From the NCBI GenBank assembly GCA_019118745.1, contig DWYJ01000006.1, positions 24,500 through 88,499 on the forward strand: a stretch of DNA of 64,000 bases, in the 5' to 3' direction. The notes beneath the pieces were generated by a model. The model was not told the origin of the DNA, ran no database searches, and was given only the letters and a program-made list of their open reading frames with translations. The position numbers and the translations under genes are program-made. Shown here piece by piece: positions 9,426-19,100 of the stretch. This DNA is from Candidatus Desulfovibrio gallistercoris. Its GTDB lineage: Bacteria; Desulfobacterota; Desulfovibrionia; Desulfovibrionales; Desulfovibrionaceae. How positions within the stretch are numbered: the stretch's first letter is position 1; each line of letters opens with the position of its first letter.

Positions 9426-9501
9426 TGGTGGGCCCACCAGGCTTCGAACCTGGGACCTGCCGGTTATGAGCCGGAGGCTCTACCAACTGAGCTATAGGCC
9501 C
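9426..9501 (-). tRNA. tRNA with CAU anticodon (Ile2 or elongator Met)
   Basis: GGGCCTATAGCTCAGTTGGTAGAGCCTCCGGCTCATAACCGGCAGGTCCCAGGTTCGAAGCCTGGTGGGCCCACCA; C4-G69/C5-G68 leans towards Ile2. Confidence 0.93.
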
Positions 9502-9555
9502 GCGAGGCGCACTATAGCCGCAAGCCGGCTTGCGGGTCAAGCGCGCAAGCAGCGG

Positions 9556-10719
9556 CTACATGGCATTGCCGCACTGCAACAGGCGGATCTGGTCGTCCAT
9601 GGCCTTGCGGAGCGGCGCGGGCAGGCCCATGATGTCCACATTGAGGAAGCCGCGCACGATGGTGGCCGCCGCCTCGTCCTCATCCAGACCGCGGGCCATG
9701 AGGTATTCGATCTCTTCCTGAGCGATCTTGCCCACGGCCGCCTCGTGGGAGAGCTCCACGCCGTCCTGATTGCTGTCCAGCTCAGGGATGGCGTGCATGC
9801 GCCCGTTGCCGAGGATGAGGCCCTTGCATTCCAGATGGCCCTTGACGGGCGTGGTCCCCGCGCCGATGAAGCCGCGGTTGATGATGGTGCCGCCCGTGGT
9901 GACCGCACGGGAGATGATCTCGCCGCGCGTGTGCGGAGCGTTGAGCTCGATGCGGTTGCCGCTGTCCACATGGGAGCCTTCCGGGGCCACGATGACCGAA
10001 TCGAAGCGGGCCACGGCTCCTTCTCCGGCCAGGGTGATGCCGGGATACATCTGGAGGTCACCCACGGGTTTGAGCAGGATGTAGTTGTTCTGGAAGACGC
10101 CCCCGGCTTCCACTCGTCCGGCGGAACGCGGGCGCACGGTGGTGCTCTCGCCCCAGTTGTGGATCATGGTGAAGGTCAGCTTGCCGCCCTTCTCCACATA
10201 ATACTCCGTGATGCCGAGGTGGGCGGAATGTTCCGCGTCATGGGCGGTGGCGCAGCCGCCAAGGACGTGCAGCTCCGCGCCTTCTTCCACGATGACGATG
10301 TTGTGGATGCTCTGGCCCGCGCCGTGCCCCTTGATGAACATGCAGGACTGCACGGGTTCGGTGAGCTTGACGCCCTTGGCCACGCGCATGAAATAGCCGC
10401 CGTTGCAGTGCTCGCGCGTGAGGCGGGTGAATTCGTCCTTTTCGGGGTCGAGCAGCCGCCAGTAGTGCTGGGGCAGGCCGTCGTACTTGGCGAGCGCGGC
10501 GCGGATGTCCATGAGTTCCAGGCCTTCATGCCGCGTGCCGCAGTGCACGTCCGCATGGTTGAGCTGCATGAAGGTGCCGCTGACGTGCTTGTCCTGCACG
10601 TCGATGCCCGCGAGGACGAGGCGTTCGCGGTCCTGTGCGGGCAGGGCCGTCAGATCCTGGATGGGGGCGGCATGCTCGCCGCCGGTGAAATCGAAGCGGG
10701 AAAGATCGACAGTGCTCAT
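9556..10719 (-). CDS. sufB: SufB/SufD family Fe-S scaffold protein
   Basis: SufBD core (HNWGESTTVRPRSAGRVEAGGVFQNNYILLKPV, ...VELSHEAAVGKI); ATGA overlap with sufC. Confidence 0.9.
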   Translation of the reverse strand: MSTVDLSRFDFTGGEHAAPIQDLTALPAQDRERLVLAGIDVQDKHVSGTFMQLNHADVHCGTRHEGLELMDIRAALAKYDGLPQHYWRLLDPEKDEFTRLTREHCNGGYFMRVAKGVKLTEPVQSCMFIKGHGAGQSIHNIVIVEEGAELHVLGGCATAHDAEHSAHLGITEYYVEKGGKLTFTMIHNWGESTTVRPRSAGRVEAGGVFQNNYILLKPVGDLQMYPGITLAGEGAVARFDSVIVAPEGSHVDSGNRIELNAPHTRGEIISRAVTTGGTIINRGFIGAGTTPVKGHLECKGLILGNGRMHAIPELDSNQDGVELSHEAAVGKIAQEEIEYLMARGLDEDEAAATIVRGFLNVDIMGLPAPLRKAMDDQIRLLQCGNAM

Positions 10720-11516
10720 ACCAGCGGGGCCTCCATGATCTTGCCGTAGCTGTCGCCGGCCAGGCAGCGCAGGCATTCCTGATAGCCGTGATTGGCGATG
10801 TGGTCGAGGATGACGCGCGGGCGGGCCTCACAGCAGAGCTTGCCGTGATACATGACCTGGCCCCGGTCGGCATTGACGTATTCCAGGATGTGGCCGGTAT
10901 GGGTGATGATGAGCCCGCTGGTGGTGCGGTTGCGGCTGCGTTCGCGCAGCGTGGCGCTACAGCAGGCGGGCACGCCGTCCAGCAGTTCGCGGACGGTATG
11001 GCCGACGAGCGCCATGTTCTCCAAGTCCACGCCGGACTCCGGCTCGTCGAAGAGCAGCAGGCGCGGCTGCTGGGCCATGAGCTGGAGCAGTTCGGAGCGC
11101 TTGATCTCGCCGCCGGAAAAGCCCGCGTTGACGTCACGGTCGAGGAAGGTGTCGAAGTGGACGCGCTTGGCCATTTCCGTGATGTCCATCTCCCGTCCGC
11201 GGCCGCAGAGCTCCACCATGCGGCGGGTCGGCAGGCCGTGGATGGTGGGCGGCCGCTGGAAGGACATGCCGATGCCCAGACGCGCCCGCTCGTGCATGGG
11301 GGCGTGGGTGATGTCCTTGCCGTCAAAAATGATGCTGCCCCGCGTGACTTCGTAGCCGGAAAAGCCCATGAGCGTCATGAGCAGGGTGGTCTTTCCCGAG
11401 CCGTTGGGGCCGAACAGGATAAAGGTTTCGCCGGATTCGATGGTCAGGTCGATGCCCCGCAGGACGGGCGTGCCGTGCACCGAAACATGCAGATCTCGTA
11501 TTTCGAGCATGTTCAT
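10716..11516 (-). CDS. sufC: SufC Fe-S assembly ATPase
   Basis: MLEIRDLHVSVHGTPVLRGIDLTIESGETFILFGPNGSGKTTLL, FSGGEIKRSELLQLM; start set at 11516. Confidence 0.92.
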   Translation of the reverse strand: MNMLEIRDLHVSVHGTPVLRGIDLTIESGETFILFGPNGSGKTTLLMTLMGFSGYEVTRGSIIFDGKDITHAPMHERARLGIGMSFQRPPTIHGLPTRRMVELCGRGREMDITEMAKRVHFDTFLDRDVNAGFSGGEIKRSELLQLMAQQPRLLLFDEPESGVDLENMALVGHTVRELLDGVPACCSATLRERSRNRTTSGLIITHTGHILEYVNADRGQVMYHGKLCCEARPRVILDHIANHGYQECLRCLAGDSYGKIMEAPLV

Positions 11517-11686
11517 CCTCAAGCTTGAGACGGGCGCCCGCAGGCGCTGTTGGCTGGCGGCATCCGGCGGAGCGGCCGGGACGCGCCTGGAAAACGAAAG
11601 GCCCCAGGTCGGTGACGGCTGCCGCAGGCAAGCCGGGCCATGAGGGGAGCCGGTGCGCCACAGACGGCCACCGGGCCCGCGCATAA

Positions 11687-11725
11687 TCGCAGACTTGTTC
11701 CGCGCTGTCCAGCCCGACCGGACAG
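11687..11725 (+). repeat. Direct repeat, left copy
   Basis: tcgcagacttgttccgcgctgtccagcccgaccggacag, 36/39 identical to 12690-12728. Confidence 0.85.
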
Positions 11726-11792
11726 ATTTCCCGTAGAGACCGGTGCCCTGCCACAGGTGCAAACAGGTCGGAAGGCGCTCCAAATGTCTGCG

Positions 11793-12392
11793 TCAGTTGA
11801 TGGTGCCATAGAAGATATAGATTAAATCCATAAAGAATATTTCCTCTATATTGCACACAGCGCCGTAGCGATACCTGACCTGGTCTTCCGAAGAAAAATA
11901 GCGGACATGCGACTTGGAATCAAAGGAAGGTACCGATCCGATAAACAGCGTTCCGGAAGGGATCTTGGCAAAGATGGCCATATCCTTAAGGATATGTTCC
12001 AACACTTCATGACAGACGACGGCGTCATATGTGATGCTTTTGAAGAGGGAAGATGTGTAGATGTTGTCAATTTGAAAGGTGAAGTGAGGAGATTGTGCAC
12101 GATTTTTCGCTCGAGCTATGGCTACTTCGCTGAAGTCAAACCCTGTATATTGGCAAGAATAGCGGGAAGATGCAAGCATCTCGGCAAATGTTCCACATCC
12201 ACAGCCAACTTCAAGGATATTTCGCGTTCTTTTCTGTACGAGAATATCCAGTGTTTTAAAGTAGATATTTTTATAGTAGGATTCATGGTAATTCTTTTGG
12301 TATTCTTCACTTGTCGCGTAGACTTGGTCATAAAAATTGGGCCGCAGATCCTGCTGTGCTTTTCCTTGATGGCATTCAAGTATATTTTTCAT
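11793..12392 (-). CDS. Class I SAM-dependent methyltransferase
   Basis: ILEVGCGCGTFAEMLASS motif I; visibly lower GC than its surroundings. Confidence 0.8.
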   Translation of the reverse strand: MKNILECHQGKAQQDLRPNFYDQVYATSEEYQKNYHESYYKNIYFKTLDILVQKRTRNILEVGCGCGTFAEMLASSRYSCQYTGFDFSEVAIARAKNRAQSPHFTFQIDNIYTSSLFKSITYDAVVCHEVLEHILKDMAIFAKIPSGTLFIGSVPSFDSKSHVRYFSSEDQVRYRYGAVCNIEEIFFMDLIYIFYGTIN

Positions 12393-12419
12393 GAGTCTCT
12401 CCTTGCTGTTGTGGTATTA

Positions 12420-12562
12420 GAGCGCTTCACCTTTGAAAAAGGTGAAACGCGAGGCGGCGGCACAGGCCGCCCGGCCAAAAGTGAGCGGAAAAACCGCGTT
12501 TTTCCGCGAAACGACAGACCGTATGGTTTGGAACGCGCAGCGTTTCAAACTGAAATTGGTCT
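12420..12562 (-). repeat. Family-1 dispersed repeat, copy B
   Basis: gagcgcttcacctttgaaaaaggtgaaacgcgaggcggcgg...gcgtttcaaactgaaat. Confidence 0.85.
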
Positions 12563-12689
12563 AGATGCCCTGCCCCAATAGGCTATTCCTCTTTCCCCGT
12601 TCGGTGAGTGGAGGTTGTCGCACAAATCATCAAGCAAGCGGCGAAAAGGCTGATTAGTCCTAAAAGGTCGGATATATTTTCGCGCAGAG

Positions 12690-12728
12690 TCGCAGACTTG
12701 TTCCTCGCTGTCCAGTCCGATCGGACAG
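12690..12728 (+). repeat. Direct repeat, right copy
   Basis: tcgcagacttgttcctcgctgtccagtccgatcggacag, 36/39 identical to 11687-11725. Confidence 0.85.
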
Positions 12729-12798
12729 GCTTTCGGGGACACGGGCTTGCGCCGGGCCGGGCAAGGGGCTAGTATCCCCCAGCTAGGGCATCCTGCCA

Positions 12799-12904
12799 TA
12801 AAAAGGGAAAAGGCGAGGCGCTGACACAGCGCCTCCGACCCAAACCAAGCGGAAAAACCGCGTTTTTCCGCGAAACGCCAAGCGTTTCAAATAGAAAAGG
12901 CTCT
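12799..12904 (-). repeat. Family-1 dispersed repeat, copy C (shortened)
   Basis: gcggaaaaaccgcgtttttccgcgaaacgccaagcgtttcaaa core; lacks the ggccgtatggtttgaaacgc segment. Confidence 0.75.
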
Positions 12905-12938
12905 ACTGAACGCGCCTCGGCGCATGAGGAGATTTAGC

Positions 12939-13910
12939 ATGTACATCATTACCGGGGGCGCGGGCTTCATCGGCAGCGCCATGCTGTGGCAGCTCAACCA
13001 GCAGGGCATCGACGACGTGGTGCTGGTGGACCATCTGGGCACGGACGACAAGTGGCGTAATCTCGTCAAGCTGACCTATGCCGACTACATCCACCGGGAG
13101 CGCTTCCGCGACCTTCTCCAGCGTGACGCCCTGCCGTGGAAGGTGGAGGCCATCATCCATCTTGGGGCCTGCTCCGACACCACGGAGGCGGACGGCGACT
13201 TCCTCATGGAGAACAATTTCCAGTTCAGCCGGGACATCTGCCGCTATGCGCTGGACAAGGGGGCGCGCTTCATCCAGGCCAGTTCCGCCGCCACCTACGG
13301 CGACGGCTCGCTGGGCTTCAGTGATGATCCCGACCTGCTGCCGAAGCTGCGGCCGCTCAACCTCTATGCCTATTCCAAGCACCTCCTCGACCTCTGGCTG
13401 GTGCGGCACGGGCTGGACAAGGAAGTGGCGAGCCTCAAGTTCTTCAATGTCTACGGCCCCAACGAATACCACAAGGGCGAGATGCGCAGCGTCGCCTGCA
13501 AGGCCTACAAGCAGATCACCAAACACGGCGACCTGGAGCTTTTCCGCTCCACCAGCCCGGACATCTCCGACGGCGAACAAAAACGGGACTTCGTCTACGT
13601 CAAGGACTGCACGGCGCTCATGAGCTGGCTGTTGGAGAACCGTCACGTCAACGGTATCCACAATGTGGGCAGCGGCCGCGCGCGCAGCTTCAACGATCTG
13701 GGCCGGGCCGTCTTCAGCGCCATGCAGCGTTCCTGCCGCATCACCTATGTGGACATGCCGCGCATGCTGCACGGCAAGTACCAGAACTTCACCCAGGCGG
13801 ACATGAACTGGCTGGACAAGGTGGGCTGCCCCATCAAGATGACCAGCCTTGAAGACGGCGTGACGGACTTCGTGCAGAACTACCTGTCCCAGCCCGATCC
13901 GTATCTGTAA
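12939..13910 (+). CDS. hldD: ADP-glyceromanno-heptose 6-epimerase
   Basis: MYIITGGAGFIGSAMLWQLNQQGIDDVVLVDHL, HLGACSDTTEADGDFLMENN, SSAATYGDG, KFFNVYGPNEYHKG. Confidence 0.93.
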   Translation: MYIITGGAGFIGSAMLWQLNQQGIDDVVLVDHLGTDDKWRNLVKLTYADYIHRERFRDLLQRDALPWKVEAIIHLGACSDTTEADGDFLMENNFQFSRDICRYALDKGARFIQASSAATYGDGSLGFSDDPDLLPKLRPLNLYAYSKHLLDLWLVRHGLDKEVASLKFFNVYGPNEYHKGEMRSVACKAYKQITKHGDLELFRSTSPDISDGEQKRDFVYVKDCTALMSWLLENRHVNGIHNVGSGRARSFNDLGRAVFSAMQRSCRITYVDMPRMLHGKYQNFTQADMNWLDKVGCPIKMTSLEDGVTDFVQNYLSQPDPYL

Positions 13911-13937
13911 CGCGCGGACTGTGCGTCCTTTTTGATT

Positions 13938-13982
13938 GCAGCAAGTCCCGGCTGGCCTGTGCCTCCGGGACTCTTTGCTGCC
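13938..13982 (+). terminator. Hairpin downstream of hldD
   Basis: gcagcaagtcccgg...ccgggactctttgctgc. Confidence 0.55.
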
Positions 13983-14062
13983 TATCTTTTTTGCGATCGT
14001 CGCCCGGGGAGGTTGGTAAGCAGCGTTTCAGGCCGCCTTCCGGGCAGGCCCTCCAAGCTCGT

Positions 14063-14935
14063 TTATATCCACTCGCTCCTCTCCCTTTTGCTTGTCTTCC
14101 AGCTCAGATTTGTGATTGAAGGGCGGCAGTAGCGGCAGAAAGGGACTGGGGAGGCCACGAAACGGTAAATATCCTCGGCGGTAAGCGATGTATCGTAAAT
14201 GTCGAGGAAATCTTTGTCGCTGCGGTGAAATTCTGCACCGAAATACAGATTGAATAGATCTATGTTTGCGCATGTGGAGCAGATGTAGAGCTTACCGTCC
14301 ACAAGCTCGCTGCACAGTCGTTTGCTTGTGCAGCGCATGTAGGCATCGATGATGAATTCATCCCCTTCAGGATTGAGCGGGTCTTTGCGCAGCGTTTTTG
14401 GTTGATCCTGATGATGTATGGTGTATTTGACGTTCTCTGTCTTCAGCTTTTCTTCCATGCGGGAAAAATCGAGACGAACAGGGTATTTGGTAATTTCAAT
14501 GACAATACGGTGCTTGCGGGCTTCTTCCCAGAATAGCGCCTTTTGCCAGGCCAGCAGTATGCCGTTGGTCAGTATCTTGATGCTGCTGTGTGGGAAAAAC
14601 GTTCGCGCGATGCCAAAAAATCGTGGAAGTTCCTCATGGAGCAGCGGCTCACCACCCATAAGGTAGAGGGTGATCAGATTCTGGTTCAAAAGAGAGGAGA
14701 GGCGCTCCATATCGGAGGCAAACTGATCCTGCTTCAGGAATTCGGGAGGTGAGAGCGGCGCAAAGGAACTACAGCCGCAACAGTTCAGATTGCAATGTCG
14801 AGTAACAGGAATGGATAGCTGCTGCAAGGCAACAGTGTTCATAGATAAATAGATAGCCCGCTTTGTGTGGAGGACTTCATCAAGCAGGCGTTGCTGCGTA
14901 AAAAAAAGCTGGCCCAAAAGATTTTCCATAGACAA
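14063..14935 (-). CDS. Radical SAM protein in glycan cluster
   Basis: TRHCNLNCCGCSSF (CxxxCxxC), LYLMGGEPLLHEELPRFF, C-terminal Cys-rich segment. Confidence 0.8.
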   Translation of the reverse strand: MSMENLLGQLFFTQQRLLDEVLHTKRAIYLSMNTVALQQLSIPVTRHCNLNCCGCSSFAPLSPPEFLKQDQFASDMERLSSLLNQNLITLYLMGGEPLLHEELPRFFGIARTFFPHSSIKILTNGILLAWQKALFWEEARKHRIVIEITKYPVRLDFSRMEEKLKTENVKYTIHHQDQPKTLRKDPLNPEGDEFIIDAYMRCTSKRLCSELVDGKLYICSTCANIDLFNLYFGAEFHRSDKDFLDIYDTSLTAEDIYRFVASPVPFCRYCRPSITNLSWKTSKRERSEWI

Positions 14936-14960
14936 CCATCCTCTTTAAAATCAGCCCGGA

Positions 14961-15974
14961 TCAGATGCCGTAGCGCTGAGGAGCGTATTTTTTGAGATTG
15001 CCGGAAGTCGTGAACCACTGGACGGTTTCCTCCAAGCCTCGCAGGAAGCCCTCCCTGCCTGCATAGCGGGGGCGCCAGCCGGTCAGGGCTTGCAGACGGC
15101 TGCTGTCGGCAACAAGGCGCATAACTTCGCTGGCAGAGGGACGCAGGCGTTCGGCACTTTGGACGATCTTCACCTCCGTCCGCATCACGTTCGCAATGGC
15201 CTGTACCGTTTCAAGGATGCTGAAGCCCGTTCCGGTTCCTGTTTGCAGGGTTTGCCCGACGGATTGCTCGGCGCGCAGGACGGCCAGATAGGCATCGGCC
15301 GTGTCCAGGACATAGTTGAAGTCGCGGACCGGGGCGGTATTCCCCAGGACGATGCGGCGGTTTCCCGCAGCTATTTGCGTAATGACGGTCGGGATCACCG
15401 CACGATTCGACTGACGCGGGCCATATGTGTTGAAGGGCCGGAGGATGGTGACGGGCAGGCCGAAGGAACATGCGTAGCTGGCAGCCAGCTGATCAGCCGC
15501 GATCTTGGTGGCCGCATAGGGTGACTGCGCACTGAGGGGATGTTCTTCCGTCATGGGGATGAAGCGGGCCGTGCCGTACACCTCGCTTGTCGAGGTATGC
15601 ACGATCCTTTCCGTTCCATGTTGCCGGGCGGCTTGCAGGATATTGAGCGTTCCCTTGATGTTGGTCTCAACATAGCTGTCCGGAGCGATATAGGAATAGG
15701 GGATGCCGATAAGCGCCGCCAGATGCAGGACGGCAAAACACCCCCGCACGGCTTCGGCAACGCCGTTGGGATCGCGGATATCGCCAGGGATCACCTCGAT
15801 GTTGTTGAGAACATCCGCCGGAAGCGTATCCAGCCATCCCCATGTGCCGAAAGACGTGTAGAATACAAAGGCCCGCACCTGCCATCCTTCTTGCACAAGG
15901 CGTTCCACAAGATGGGAGCCGATGAAGCCGTCAGCCCCTGTCACCAGTATCTTCTTGTCCTGTATGCTGCTCAT
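14961..15974 (-). CDS. NAD-dependent epimerase/4,6-dehydratase (LegB-like)
   Basis: ILVTGADGFIGSHLVERLVQEG, STSEVYGTARFIPMTEEHPL, SPYAATKIAADQLA. Confidence 0.85.
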   Translation of the reverse strand: MSSIQDKKILVTGADGFIGSHLVERLVQEGWQVRAFVFYTSFGTWGWLDTLPADVLNNIEVIPGDIRDPNGVAEAVRGCFAVLHLAALIGIPYSYIAPDSYVETNIKGTLNILQAARQHGTERIVHTSTSEVYGTARFIPMTEEHPLSAQSPYAATKIAADQLAASYACSFGLPVTILRPFNTYGPRQSNRAVIPTVITQIAAGNRRIVLGNTAPVRDFNYVLDTADAYLAVLRAEQSVGQTLQTGTGTGFSILETVQAIANVMRTEVKIVQSAERLRPSASEVMRLVADSSRLQALTGWRPRYAGREGFLRGLEETVQWFTTSGNLKKYAPQRYGI

Positions 15975-16175
15975 GTCGTCTTGCTGTCCTGTGATGCTGA
16001 GAGGAGGCGGCCTGTGGATGCGTATCCGGCCCCGCGGTCTCCTCGCAGGCCGGGTGCGGCGATGCGCGGAAAGCCTCCCCGCTCGGCGAGCGCGGCCGTC
16101 GTGCCATCCGGTCCTGTCAGCATAGGTTTTTCCGGGAAGGTCCAGGTTTTTTGAGATCCCGGAGCCCAAATCTCA

Positions 16176-19100
16176 TCATGCCTGCGGTGCAAGGCCCTGT
16201 CCCTCCGGAGCATAGACGATAGCCAGCCCATGAGGCACCTCTTGGGTCATTTTTCGTTCATAGCCTGCCTGCCCGAAGATACGGTCATAGTCATGGGCAA
16301 AACAGTAGTCCGAGGCTTTTTCCAGCTCCATAATTTCATTGATGTAGACGGCGCGTCCCAGATGGACGAGCTCTTGAATGATTGTTCCAATCTGCGCGGG
16401 GGGGATGTGCTGGAGTACGCGTGTGCAGATGATGAGATCGAAATATTTGGCCGCAAAGGGCAGTTCCGACAACGGACAGGCAAAGAGACGCACTTGCTCC
16501 ATATTGCGTTTGCGGGCCAGGTCTAGCGCTTCTTCGGAAATGTCCTGTCCCACAAGCTGGATATGAGGGTAGCGTCGGCGCAGTGGCAGCAGCAGACGGC
16601 CATTGCCGCACCCGAAATCCAGTACGGTCGCCGGGGTTGTGGCTTCGATCGCCCGGAAGATTTCCTCTATGCCGCCATCCTGGTGCCCGTAGTTGGCAAA
16701 AAGATCCCGTGCCCGGTGGGTCCAGTAGAGTTTGCGTCCGAATTCCGTGTGATACAGCCATGCAAGATCCATTTTTACCGGGGTGGCATCGGCTGTGGGG
16801 AGTGATGCGCTGTAGCGGACAAGGCGGACAAAGCCTCGTCCGTCCGGTTGTTGGACGATCTGCCTGCAGATATGCCCCAGGACAAGCAGGCTGCTGCGTA
16901 AAGGGGCGTGCCTCATAAGGGAGGCCGCCTTGAAAAAGGCTTCCGCCGTACGTTGCTTTTCCAGCGCCTGCATGGCCAGCAGGTAGCAGCTGTGGGAATG
17001 TCCGGGAAAGAGATCCAGCAGGAAGTTGGCCAACTGCCTGCTGTCTTCGATCTTGTCCTGCTGGAGATAGAGGGCGAGCAGCAGGGTACCTGCCTGATGT
17101 ATGCGGCGAAGGGCATGCCAGCCGACGGCCTGACCAAGGGCAATCAGAAGGTGATGCTCGGCAAGGACATATTTTTTCGTCTGCATCTCCAGTCGGGCAA
17201 GCAGGACAAGCTGGTCATTCTCTTCCTGAGTCGGCGCCTGACGATGATCCACATTGTTCAGGGCGAGCAACAAGCGGGCCCGCTGCCTGCCGCATTCCCC
17301 GTCGGGGATGCGGGGATAACCTTCATCGGCCGGGGGGACGGGCTGCTGGTTGGCTGCCTCCAGCGACAGAAGCGCCGCCCGCAGATACTCTCCCCGGTTC
17401 CACGCCGCCAGGGCGCTGACGGCATAGCCCTCTCCGAGGAATTCCCGCTGCGTGTCGAAGCTGTGAAACATGGCGGCATGACGCCGGTACAGGCATTGGC
17501 GTGTGATGTAATCCACATAGGGACGGCGGTCTGTGATGCTTGAGCCGTGACTGCGGTATCGATACAGCGGCGCGGGGATATGGACCACATGGAGGGCCAC
17601 ATCCCGGAAGACCGCTAGCCAGAATTCCCAGTCGATATTGCCGTAACGCAGCTCCGGGCCTTCATAGTGCCCGTGAGCGTAGCGGTAATATTCCCGCTGT
17701 AAGATGAAACCCGCGCCGGGGATCCACTGCCGTCGGGTAAGCTTCTCCAGGTTGAACATCCGGTACGACCAGGTTTCATTGTGCTGGCCGAACAGTTGCA
17801 GATCGCAGAAAACAAGGTTCGGCGGGCGCTTGTTCCTGATGTTGAGGCCATGATAATTGGATTCATAGCGTTCGGGATGCTCTGCGGCGTCAAGGCATCT
17901 TTCGCAAAAGCCGGGAGCCAGCTTGTCATCCGAGCTCAGCAGGGAAATGTAGGTCCCACGGCTATGGAGATAGCCTGTGTTGAAGGCTGCGCCGGCGCCT
18001 CGGTTCGTTTCATGGCGGACGCAGCGGATGCGTGCGTCATGTAATGCGGCCACCATATCCCGCGCGGTATCTGCGGGAGAACAGTCATCGACCACGATGG
18101 CTTCCCAGTCGCCGCACGTCTGGGCCTGGAGCGATGCAAGGCATTCCGGGAGGAAGTGCTCGTAGTTGTAACAGGGGATGATGAAAGAAATGGCGGGAAC
18201 CGGCGGAGCGCTTTTTTCCTGGCTCGGCTGCTGGCTGACATCACGCAGAATGTGTGTGTACAGCGCCTGCAGACGTTGCATATAATGCGAGAAGCTGTAC
18301 TCCGTCACAACGGCCTGGCGGGCTTCGGCAAGTCGTTCTTCCGAAGGAGGCGTGGACAGGGCATGGCGCATGGCGGCGGTGAGCGCCTGTACCGAATCTT
18401 CAGGGAGGAGATCGAAGCAGCGCTCGGCGAAGGTGCCGCGGTAAGCGGGCAGATCATTGGTGATGACCCGCTTGCCGCAGGCTCCGGCCTCGGCGAAAAG
18501 CACGGGGAAGCCGTCGATCCTGGGGAAGTTGACGATAACGTCACTGGCCGCGTAGACGGCGGGCAGGAGTTCATCGGCGGGCGAACCGATAAAGCGGACC
18601 CTGTCCTCTATGTGCAGCGTCTGCGCCAGGCTGCGCAGCGTCCGCTCCATCTCCACGATGGATTCCTTTTCCCCTGGACGGAGAAACGTGCCCTTGTCGA
18701 TCAGTTCCTGCGGGCTGGTCGGCAACGGCATGAAGAGAGCGCGCGGATTGAACAGCTTGATGCACAGCACGGCATCCACATCGCCCAGGGTGGCAAGGGC
18801 CCGCAGAATATCGTCATGGCGGTAATTGGGCGTGACGGCGCGTGGCGAAAGAAAGAGGGTGGTCCGCTCTCCCACGCCGAGACGCTGGCGGATCTCATGG
18901 CGTATGCCGACCGCCACGGGCTCGAAAAAATGGGAATCCACGCCGAGGGGATTGAAATGGATGGGGGGCTCATCTCCGGCCAGGAAGCGGCATTTGCGGC
19001 GCATGGCGGGGTCGTCGATAATGAGCGCGGCAGCCCGGGGAAAGGCCCGCATGAGCTGATAGTAGCCGAATTGCTGCGCTCCACTGGACAAATCAAGACG

